From NCBI GenBank assembly GCA_023053685.1, contig JALIGW010000014.1:16991590-17055589 (forward strand): a DNA stretch of 64,000 nucleotides, written 5' to 3'. Within the stretch, counting starts at the first letter, position 1, and each line of letters starts with the position of its first letter. Of the stretch, positions 57,448-64,000 are shown piece after piece. Position numbers and translations under genes: made by a program. Origin of the DNA: Diadophis punctatus similis. Taxonomy: Eukaryota > Chordata > Lepidosauria > Squamata > Dipsadidae. Below the pieces are notes generated by a model, which made no database searches, was not told where the DNA came from, and was given only the letters and a program-made list of their open reading frames with translations.

Positions 57448-58075
57448 CCACCCAACAAATCCCGAGGCTGAGGAAGTATTGGAAAAAGTCTAGAGAATGA
57501 CAAAGGCATGTTAATATAAAATCTGAATGAATGAACCTCTAGCCCTGGGATTCCTCTGAGACTCAAATCTAGATTGAGTCTCAGAGATTGGTTAAAAGGA
57601 TTCTTGTTTTTGATGGATTTCAAGTTTCTGTTGGAGGCTGAAGTGTTCTCTGTGCAGGAGTGTCCTTAAGAAGGAATGTGAGTCAAGCAAAGATTACCAG
57701 AGCAGGTTTTATTACAGGAAATAATACATTGTAGAGACGGGCAAATCCTATCACCTGGCTAACTGCATCTTATCAGGAGGCCATAAGCTTTGCATGTCTA
57801 TGCCAGGAAGAAAGGCGGAAGGGAGTAACCTGAGATTAGAAATTTCGTAGACACAAAACCAGGAGAGTGATAAACAAAGAGGATGTGACTAAGCCCTTTA
57901 AGCTCTCTATCTCCTACTGCCCCATTGTGGAGACTAAATCTCAAGGTGAAGAAGAGTCTATGCTGTTGGATCTCGACCCCAAGAAATGGAAGATTGGCTC
58001 AGCAATTCTGATTCATGTTTTATTTAGGCAGAAACATTAATTTGTTCTGTTAGATGTTCAGAAATATGTTGGATT
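57448..58075. other. no recognised feature; possible LTR-like stretch
   Basis: TGTTGGAGGCTGAAGTG at about 57630 with a downstream GGTTTTATTACAGGAAAT (minus-strand polyadenylation-like) could belong to another LTR, but I cannot define both ends. Confidence 0.3.
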
Positions 58076-58080
58076 TTTAT

Positions 58081-58517
58081 TGTCAGGGTTCCAAATAGCA
58101 TCCAAAACTAAATCAGAGTCCGAGGCAAAGTATTCCTCAAAGTTCCAATTTATTAACAGAACCATGTTGGCACATCTGGGTGAAACCCGAATCTGAAGTC
58201 CCGTGGTTTCTCCACCCAGTTGAAAGTTCAAGCCCTTGTCCTCACACCCCCAAGTCCATCACATTGACCCCACACCACCAAGTCCATCACAATCTTCAAC
58301 TGCCAACCAGGCAGAATCCACCCATCTCCTTCCGTGCAGGTGCAGGAGTGCGAAGACAAAGGATGACCTTGACTATCTGGAAAGAATTTGTTATGGCTAC
58401 ATACATACAGCCCTCATGCAATTCCCCCTCCCAAATTCCCACAGTAAAGAATACATATTAAAATAGTCTAAAGTGTGGCAGGCCAAAGACCCCAACTAAA
58501 ATGGCTTTGGCCTGACA
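58081..58517 (-). mobile_element. solo LTR (family B), 437 bp
   Basis: Starts TGTCAGGGTTCC and ends GGCCTGACA; flanks TTTAT (58076-58080 and 58518-58522) are a perfect 5-bp duplication. The only polyadenylation-like signal (TTAATAAATTGG) is on the minus strand, which sets the orientation. Different in sequence from family A and from the copia LTR. ERV origin is likely but unproven. Confidence 0.72.
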
Positions 58518-58628
58518 TTTATTTTGTCAAACAATAGATATAAATGATGCGAAGAGCTCGGGATTTGCTTTGTCTACCAGCAAGAAGACACTGAAAACAG
58601 AAATGGACTAAATTTGCACTGTATATAG

Positions 58629-58725
58629 CAGGGATCTCCAACATGGCAACTCCCAGAATTCTGGCTGAGGAATTCTGGGAGTTGAAGTCCACTAGTCTTA
58701 AAGTTGCCAAGGTTGGAGACCCCTG
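58629..58725. mobile_element. hAT-type foldback MITE (97 bp)
   Basis: Starts CAGGGATCTCCAACATGGC and ends GGTTGGAGACCCCTG. The interior AACTCCCAGAATTC pairs with GAATTCTGGGAGTT. Flanks GTATATAG and GCATATAG match in 7 of 8 bases. Confidence 0.82.
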
Positions 58726-58889
58726 GCATATAGAACTGAAGTGAATCTGAGGCACACTGTTAATTGTAAACTTTCACACAAGTATTCAACATCTTATTCC
58801 ATTATCAAAAACAAAACGAAAAACAAGTACAGGCCCTTGCCCCTAAAAGAGTTGGAAAGAATTCCAGGAGTGGTGCTCTGCTTCACATG

Positions 58890-59215
58890 TGACTAATCTA
58901 ATGGATAAGGGAAATGCTGTGGACATAGTTTAACCTAAATTTCAGTACGTTTTTGATGAAGTAGACCATGGTCTACAGTTCATCTTGATAAGAGAGTGGG
59001 ATAGATAGTACCAACACTAGATACATTTGCAATTGGCTTACTGACTGCACTCAGCGTGTAGTCATCATTGGAACTACGCCCATGTGGAGGGAAGCATGCA
59101 GAGGATATACCAAGATTCTTCCTTAGGTCCAGTACTCTTTAGAAGATAGGCTCAAGGTTCAGAAGAATCTTAACAGACGTGAACACTGGGCACTGTCCTG
59201 GGAATGAAATTCAGT
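58890..59215 (+). pseudogene. degraded CR1 LINE reverse transcriptase fragment
   Basis: In shifting frames I can read pieces near the CR1 RT motifs: the F-S-K-A-F-D-x-V-D-H block at about 58945-58975 (TTTTTGATGAAGTAGACCAT), then T-x-R-x-Q-R-V-V-I near 59045, and the I-P-x-x-S-x-L-G-P-V-L block at 59105-59140. Stops and indels throughout. Confidence 0.6.
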
Positions 59216-59230
59216 GGTGAAAAGGTAAGG

Positions 59231-59342
59231 TAGAATAGAACAGAACAGAACAGAACAGAACAGAACAGAACAGAACAGAACAGAACAGAACAGAACAGAA
59301 CAGAACAGAACAGAACAGAATAGAATAGAATAGAATAGAATT
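59231..59342 (+). repeat. (AGAAC)n then (AGAAT)n microsatellite
   Basis: About 17 CAGAA units followed by four AGAAT units, contiguous with the element end at 59343. Confidence 0.97.
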
Positions 59343-59460
59343 TTTATTGGCCAAGTGTGATTGGACACACAAGGAATTTGTCTTTGGTGCATATGCTCTC
59401 AGTGTACATAAAAGAAAAGATAAGTTCATCAAGAATCATAAGGAACAACACTTAAAAAGG
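59343..59460 (-). mobile_element. unclassified retroelement 3' end
   Basis: TTTTATTGGCCAAGTGTGATTGG and CTCTCAGTGTACATAAAAG, next to an AGAAT array. The position relative to the array suggests a LINE 3' end on the minus strand. I cannot name the family. Confidence 0.35.
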
Positions 59461-59499
59461 TATTTACACATAGGCAAGAAAAACCAAATGTACAGATAT

Positions 59500-60410
59500 A
59501 GGTTGTACCTGCCTCAACCATAGCAACTGTGAGAGGGATCTGGGTGTCCTAGTAGACCACCACTTACACTTAGATATGACCCAGCAGTGTGCTGCAGCTG
59601 CCAAAAAGGCCAATAAGTCCTAGGCTGTGCCAACAGAGGAATGGCATCAAAATCACATGAAGTGATTGTACTGCTCTATACTGCATTGGTGAGCCCTAAC
59701 TTGAACTACTGCATTCAGTTTTGATTCCCAAGATACAAAAAAAAATATGTTGAGACCCTAGAAAGAATACAACAAAAATGAGAAAGGGTCTGGAGACTAA
59801 GCCAGTGTTTCCCAAACTTTTGACATATGTGTACCCCTTCTATAATTTTCGTAACGCTGAGTACCCCTCATAAAAACATATTTTATAAAAATAATCAAAA
59901 TCAGTGGAACTTACTAAAGCACGATAACAGGCGCCCGGAACTAACTATTAAAGAAGTAAGTTGTCTCTGTAATGAAGTGCAGTATATTCACGCCGTGTCA
60001 CGCCTCACAAGACTGTCTAACTGTTAGATAACACTGCAATTCTCCGGTGTTTAAACAGCTCCGCGGCTCAACGTCAACTGTTAATGTTCCCGCAGTTTAA
60101 AAATGGCCGAACCCGAGCTGCGCGAAGGATGCGCAGAAGTTCCCGCCATAATGAGTTGCGGTACGATGTACGATGGCCCGAGTTCACGTGTAAAAACTGC
60201 AATACGCGCCTATTTCTTTCCTTGTTCTGTGGGTGCAGCTAAGCACGATGCAGTGGATATTCCCATGTGATCCCCACCAAACTCCGGTGCAACGCGTACC
60301 CCCACCAAACTCTTCCCGTACCCTTGGGGGTACGCGTACCACACTTTGGGAAACACTGGACTAAGCCATTCAATGAACAATTGAGGGAACTAGGTATGCC
60401 TAGTCTAAGG
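59500..60410 (+). pseudogene. CR1 LINE ORF2 C-terminus, interrupted by hAT and DIRS
   Basis: CR1 codons for CERDLGVLVDHH and CAAAAKKANK (59520-59620), then TTGAGACCCTAGAAAGAATAC, run to 59802. After the hAT they resume at 60367 and continue through GAACTAGGTATGCCTAGTC, ending where the DIRS begins at 60410. The copy carries several frame breaks of its own. Confidence 0.8.
59803..60358. mobile_element. non-autonomous hAT element (556 bp)
   Basis: Ends CAGTGTTTCCCAAACTTTTG and CACTTTGGGAAACACTG; flanks GACTAAGC (59795-59802 and 60359-60366) are a perfect 8-bp duplication. Subterminal GTACCCC motifs occur on both sides. No transposase. Confidence 0.92.
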
Positions 60411-60467
60411 AAGGGACGTTGGTACTCACCTGAGAACGTCCTTTCTCGTAGGGTGGAGCTAGCCTCC
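60410..60467. repeat. DIRS outer arm of 58-bp inverted repeat (right terminus)
   Basis: GAAGGGACGTTGGTACTCACC.. to ..GCTAGCCTCC is the exact reverse complement of 60754-60811. It forms the 3' end of the element, joined to interrupted CR1 sequence. A TATAAATAG box (plus strand, 60528-60536) lies inward of it. Confidence 0.88.
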
Positions 60468-60753
60468 AAGAATGGGTTAAATCAGCCCTCTAGCCAATAG
60501 GACCGAGTCTACAAAAGAGTATAAATAGTGCCCTTCCAGATTGGCACCCCCTCTTTTATCGAGGGGATAAGACAGACTCAATGTGCTTTTCCAAAACAAC
60601 CAGACAATTTATTAACTATGTACAGACAAGAGGACTAGAGAATACATGAACTATTTATAGAGGGGAATGAGCCCCTGACCAGAGAATAATAACTATGTAC
60701 AAGAAAAAAGGACGCAAACTTGCCCAGCCAGGCTACGACCAAGGGAGGGCCGT

Positions 60754-60811
60754 GGAGGCTAGCTCCACCCTACGAGAAAGGACGTTCTCAGGTGAGTACC
60801 AACGTCCCTTC
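60754..60811. repeat. DIRS inner arm of 58-bp inverted repeat (internal complementary region)
   Basis: GGAGGCTAGCTCC.. to ..CCAACGTCCCTTC pairs with 60410-60467. The adjoining 60823-60843 (GTGGAGCTAGCCTCCAAGAA) repeats directly the block at 60454-60474. So the inner copy joins two terminal sequences, as an internal complementary region should. It contains a consensus-like splice donor, CAGGTGAGTA, on the plus strand. Confidence 0.82.
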
Positions 60812-60876
60812 TCCATAGTGGGTGGAGCTAGCCTCCAAGAATGGGACATACCAAAGCCGGCGTCCCTAGGGAGGGC

Positions 60877-62691
60877 TCAGTCGTCCTGGCTGGAAGAACC
60901 CCCAGTGGACATTGCGTGCCGCAACACACGCCTGCCAAAGTCCGCCTCTTCAGAGGCATATGAGTCCAGTTTATAATGCCGTACGAACGGAGTGGGGGAG
61001 GACCAAGTGGCAGCTCGACAAATCTCAGAGATGGAAGCCCTAGCATTCCATGCAGTTGTGGTAGCCGCACTGCGCGTTGAGTGGGCGGTTATCCCAGATG
61101 GCACGGGCAGTGATAACTGTTTGTAGACCATGGAAATGGTCGCCCGAATCCATCGGCCCACCACCACCGAGGACGCTTTTTTTCCCAAGGAGGAGGGCCG
61201 AAAGGTCACAAAAAGCGCTTCAGTGCGACGGAAGGTGGACGTGCGTCGTAAGTAAAGGTCAAGCGCGCGCCTCACATCCAGCATGTGCCAAGCGCGCTCA
61301 GAGTCAGTGGCCGGCTCCTGAAAAAACGCCGGCAGGACGATTTCCTGCTCTCTGTGGAAGGACGAGTTGACCTTGGGCACAAAGGTAGGATCCAATCGGA
61401 GGACCACCCTGTCGGAGTGGAAGACACACAGATCCCCACGAACCGACAGGGCCGCCAGCTCCGAAATCCTATGAGCCGAGGTAATAGCCACAAGAAATAA
61501 CACCTTATAAGTGAGGTGAGAAAGGGCAACGGTGTCCAAAGGCTCGAAGGGCCCGACCGTCAGGGCAGAAAGTACCTTGGAGAGGTCCCACGTGGGGAAC
61601 CTATGGACCGGAGGAGGACACAAGTTGGTGGCACCCTTAAGGAACTGTTTGATAAGTGGATGGGCCGAGAGGGAGTCCAAGTTCTGACACGACAATACAG
61701 TAGACAGGGCGGCCACCTGTCTACGCAGGGTGTTAGGGGAAAGACCCTTGGCAAGTCCCTGGCGCAAGAACTGGATGATATTGATGATTGATAGTTCCAC
61801 TGGCGAGTATCCCACTTGAGCGCACCACCGACAAAAGGTTCGCCAAGTGACTGAATAGGTCCGTTCTGTGGACGGCCGCCTAGAGGCCAACATGATCTCG
61901 GCAATATTATCTGGAACAAGACGGTGCTTCAGAGTGATCCGCTCAAGCGCCAGGCGGTCAGCTGTAGCCAGTGTGGCTCGGGATGGTGTACTGACCCCTG
62001 GGCAAGCGACCACTCTGTCGGTGGGATCCGCCATGGAGGTGATACGGATAGGGACATAAGGTCCGCGAACCAGGTCCTTCTGGGCCAGTGGGGGGCCAGG
62101 AGAACCACCTCCGCATTGAGCATCAGGACCCTCCGGATGACCTTGGGGATCAGGGGGAGGGGTGGAAAGGCATACAGAAGACCCTGCGGCCATTGGCAAC
62201 GAAGAGCATCCGTGTCCTCTGCGCCGGGGGTCTGGAATCGGGTGATGTATCTGGGCAACCTGGCATTCTCCGGGGTGGCAAAGAGGTCGATGACTGGAAG
62301 ACCGAAGCAGCCGACCAGTTGCTGGAACAGATCCTGATTGAGGGACCACTCTGCCGGGTCGATGACGTTCTGGCTGAGCCAGTCGGCAGTCGTGTTGCTC
62401 ACCCCGGAGATGTGCTCGGCCGCGATGGACTGCAGGTGTTGCTCCGCCCAGAGACCCAACGTCATCGCTTCTGTCATGAGGGCCTTGGAGATAGTCCCAC
62501 CCTGACGATTGATGTGGGCCTTTGTAGTAACATTGTCCGTCAGGATGAGGACGTGTTTCCCTGACAGATGGCCCTGAAAGTGAGAAAGAGCTAGTCTGAC
62601 TTCTCGGAGCTCCAAAAGATTGATAGGGAGGGATTGTTCCTCCCGGGACCAAGTGCCCTGGGCGACCTGGGAGTCGGTGTGGGCCCCCCAA
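60877..62691 (-). CDS. DIRS tyrosine recombinase
   Basis: A 604-codon frame encoding the integration enzyme of the element. Residues about 245-600 form a tyrosine recombinase: N-terminal SAM-like DNA-binding part (STERTYSVTWRTFCRWC, 274-290), then the catalytic residues R408 (SAHRISEL), H537 and R540 (HSTR), W563 and nucleophile Y573 (FVRHYKLDSY). The protein ends in SSSQDD. The first 240 residues are Pro/Arg-rich, overlap the RNase H end of the RT ORF in another frame, and may not be translated. The real start is uncertain. DIRS elements use this enzyme in place of a DDE integrase and leave no target duplication. The frame is intact. Confidence 0.93.
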   Translation of the reverse strand: MGGPHRLPGRPGHLVPGGTIPPYQSFGAPRSQTSSFSLSGPSVRETRPHPDGQCYYKGPHQSSGWDYLQGPHDRSDDVGSLGGATPAVHRGRAHLRGEQHDCRLAQPERHRPGRVVPQSGSVPATGRLLRSSSHRPLCHPGECQVAQIHHPIPDPRRRGHGCSSLPMAAGSSVCLSTPPPDPQGHPEGPDAQCGGGSPGPPLAQKDLVRGPYVPIRITSMADPTDRVVACPGVSTPSRATLATADRLALERITLKHRLVPDNIAEIMLASRRPSTERTYSVTWRTFCRWCAQVGYSPVELSIINIIQFLRQGLAKGLSPNTLRRQVAALSTVLSCQNLDSLSAHPLIKQFLKGATNLCPPPVHRFPTWDLSKVLSALTVGPFEPLDTVALSHLTYKVLFLVAITSAHRISELAALSVRGDLCVFHSDRVVLRLDPTFVPKVNSSFHREQEIVLPAFFQEPATDSERAWHMLDVRRALDLYLRRTSTFRRTEALFVTFRPSSLGKKASSVVVGRWIRATISMVYKQLSLPVPSGITAHSTRSAATTTAWNARASISEICRAATWSSPTPFVRHYKLDSYASEEADFGRRVLRHAMSTGGSSSQDD

Positions 62692-63539
62692 CCCGTGGTG
62701 CTGGCGTCCGTTGTAACGATCCGCCTCTGGGGTTCTAGGAAACTGGAGCCCCTAGAGATGGCGGTGGAAGACCACCGCCGAAGGGAGCGTCTCACCAACA
62801 GAGGGAGCCGGACCCTTGCTGGGGAGTTGCTGCGGTTGGCCCGCTGAAACGGGAGAAGAAACCATTGAAGGTCTCTGGAGTGCAGGTGAGCCCAGGGGGC
62901 GATGTGGATCGCAGAAATCATTTTCCCCAGGAGGGATGACAGCTGTTTCAAGGGAACCCTTGTTTGGACCAGAACTTGCTGGACTAATTCCAATATGCTG
63001 TCTCTCCGTTCCTGGGACAGGTATACCCTACACTCCAGAGAGTCAATAATTGCCCCCAGGTGGGTGACCCTGGTAGAGGGGGACAGCTGGCTCTTCCCCA
63101 AATTGACGAGGAACCCGTGGTGTTCAAGTGTGTTGAGGGTTACCTGGATGTCCTGCTGAGCCTGAGGCAGGGAGGAGGACTGGATGAGTATGTCGTCCAG
63201 GTAACACTGAACACGCACGGGAATAGCCCGGAGATGGGCGGTCAAGGCGGCCAGAACCTTGGTAAATACCCTTGGCGCTGAAGACAGGCCGAAGGGCAAC
63301 GCCTGGTATTCATAGTGCACCCCTGCATAGCAAAACCGGAGGAATTGGCGGTGAGAAGGATGAATTGGAATGTGGAGGTAGGCCTCCGTGAGATCAATTG
63401 AGGTGAGAAAGTCGCCGCGCCTGATTCCCGCCAAAATTGATTGCAGGGTGTGCATTTTGAATTTTCTGTACCTCACGTATCTGTTAAGGCATTTTAGATC
63501 GAGAATTGCTCTCCATCCCCCCGAGGATTTTGGAACCAC
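61929..63539 (-). CDS. DIRS reverse transcriptase - RNase H (- methylase-like) ORF, N-terminus missing
   Basis: A 536-codon frame, opening with GTG at 63539 only because of the ORF convention; coding continues upstream (SQEQTGFKTAILFV) to about 63590. RT: LDLKCLNRY (13-21), SIDLTEAYLHIPI with catalytic D49, LPFGLSSAPRVFTK (81-94) and YLDD (113-116). RNase H: D278, E310, D335 and D386. The tail LLAPHWPRRTWF (about 485-500) resembles the methylase-like region found after RNase H in DIRS. It overlaps the recombinase ORF by about 760 bp in another frame, a known DIRS feature. Open throughout. Confidence 0.93.
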   Translation of the reverse strand: MVPKSSGGWRAILDLKCLNRYVRYRKFKMHTLQSILAGIRRGDFLTSIDLTEAYLHIPIHPSHRQFLRFCYAGVHYEYQALPFGLSSAPRVFTKVLAALTAHLRAIPVRVQCYLDDILIQSSSLPQAQQDIQVTLNTLEHHGFLVNLGKSQLSPSTRVTHLGAIIDSLECRVYLSQERRDSILELVQQVLVQTRVPLKQLSSLLGKMISAIHIAPWAHLHSRDLQWFLLPFQRANRSNSPARVRLPLLVRRSLRRWSSTAISRGSSFLEPQRRIVTTDASTTGWGAHTDSQVAQGTWSREEQSLPINLLELREVRLALSHFQGHLSGKHVLILTDNVTTKAHINRQGGTISKALMTEAMTLGLWAEQHLQSIAAEHISGVSNTTADWLSQNVIDPAEWSLNQDLFQQLVGCFGLPVIDLFATPENARLPRYITRFQTPGAEDTDALRCQWPQGLLYAFPPLPLIPKVIRRVLMLNAEVVLLAPHWPRRTWFADLMSLSVSPPWRIPPTEWSLAQGSVHHPEPHWLQLTAWRLSGSL

Positions 63540-63593
63540 AAATAGAATGGCAGTTTTAAAACCAGTCTGCTCCTGAGAGATCCCCAGCTTGAA

Positions 63594-63945
63594 TTAGAAT
63601 AACAGAGTTGGAAGGGACCTTGGGGGTCTTCTAGTCCAACCCCCTGCTTAGGCAGGAAACCCTATAGCATTCCAGACAAATGGTTATCCAATCTCTTCTT
63701 AAAAACTTCCAGTGTTGGAGCATTCACAACTTCTAGAGGCAAGTTGTTCCACTGATTAATTGTTCTGTCAGGAAATTTCTCCTTAGTTCTAAGTTGCTTC
63801 TCTCCTTGTTTAGTTTCCACCCATTGCTTCTTGTTCTACCCTCAGGTGCTTTGGAGAATAGTTTGACTCCCTCTTCTTTGTGGCAACCCCTGAGATATTG
63901 GAACACTGCTATCATGTCTCCCCTGGTCTATCCAGGCACCTGATG
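63594..63945 (-). pseudogene. CR1 LINE ORF2 C-terminus plus 3' UTR
   Basis: ACAGAGTTGGAAGGGACCTTG and TCTAGTCCAACCCCCTGC (3' UTR), then on the minus strand MIAVFQYLRGCHKEEGVKLF and LNKERSNLELRRNFL. It abuts the DIRS at its 3' terminus, so it may have inserted into and cut the DIRS. Confidence 0.85.
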
Positions 63946-64000
63946 GACTCTACCATCCATTCTGGCCCTCCTTGATCTCTTAGTAGCTTTTGAGACCATT
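63946..64000 (+). pseudogene. possible L2 LINE RT fragment at window edge
   Basis: The last bases translate as LALLDLLVAFETI, close to the L2 motif LVLLDLSAAFDTI of the 43621 ORF. Too short for certainty. Confidence 0.4.

Larger units (their letters stand above)
60410..63593 (-). mobile_element. DIRS tyrosine-recombinase retrotransposon, 5' part missing
   Basis: On the minus strand it carries an RT/RNase H ORF and an overlapping tyrosine recombinase ORF, then a 3' region with a 58-bp inverted repeat and a repeated CCCATTCTTGGAGG block. That arrangement fits the terminal repeat plus internal complementary region of DIRS elements. RT-coding sequence stays open upstream to about 63590, where a CR1 3' end abuts it; the gag part is not in the window. 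No frameshifts or stops interrupt 2.6 kb of coding sequence, so it is recent. Confidence 0.93.

Noticed and set aside
58081..58517. Pairing of this LTR with family A as two ends of one provirus
   Set aside because: Sequences are unrelated and each has its own 5-bp duplication.

Overview
The window looks like a gene-poor piece of a squamate reptile chromosome, most likely a snake. This rests on the repeat content: CR1 LINE 3' ends that run into ATTCT/AGAAT pentanucleotide arrays, tRNA-derived squamate SINEs, L2 and L1 LINEs, DIRS and Ty1/copia retrotransposons, and many short hAT-type foldback elements. The species assignment is an inference. I found no host protein-coding exon, rRNA or functional tRNA gene that I can defend. 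All convincing coding sequence belongs to mobile elements.

Regions. (1) 1-13 kb: L1 and CR1 fragments and at least seven short hAT-type elements, most with perfect 8-bp target-site duplications (TSDs). There is also a Tigger-like element (4089-4813) split by a solo LTR. (2) 13-25 kb: purine-rich arrays, a 100-N assembly gap (14119-14218), SINEs, an old L2 end, a hAT inserted in another hAT (22261-23008), and a hAT relic that keeps a transposase C-terminus (24154-25030). (3) 25-42 kb: an L1-like unit with a 12-bp TSD that lacks a reverse transcriptase ORF (25867-28227), further L1 and CR1 remnants, two more solo LTRs of one family, and long stretches with no recognised feature.

(4) 43.38-50.70 kb is the most striking region: a three-level nest. 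A SINE is split by a Ty1/copia retrotransposon on the minus strand (43448-50531; TSD AAATC; two 264-bp LTRs with identical sequence). Its 3' LTR is split in turn by a 5'-truncated L2 LINE with a long intact ORF. The copia element has a 14-nt primer-binding site matching the anticodon arm of initiator tRNA-Met. It carries Gag-Pol in two ORFs separated by a one-base break.

(5) 50.7-59 kb: a long TTC array, a 1.57-kb palindromic hAT-type element, CR1 ORF2 pieces, and solo LTRs of two families. (6) 59.5-64 kb: a CR1 copy interrupted first by a hAT element (59803-60358) and then by a DIRS tyrosine-recombinase retrotransposon (60410-63593, minus strand). The DIRS has overlapping, open RT/RNase H and recombinase ORFs and a 58-bp inverted repeat at its 3' end.

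The elements do not form a pathway. They record a layered insertion history that can be ordered by who interrupts whom.
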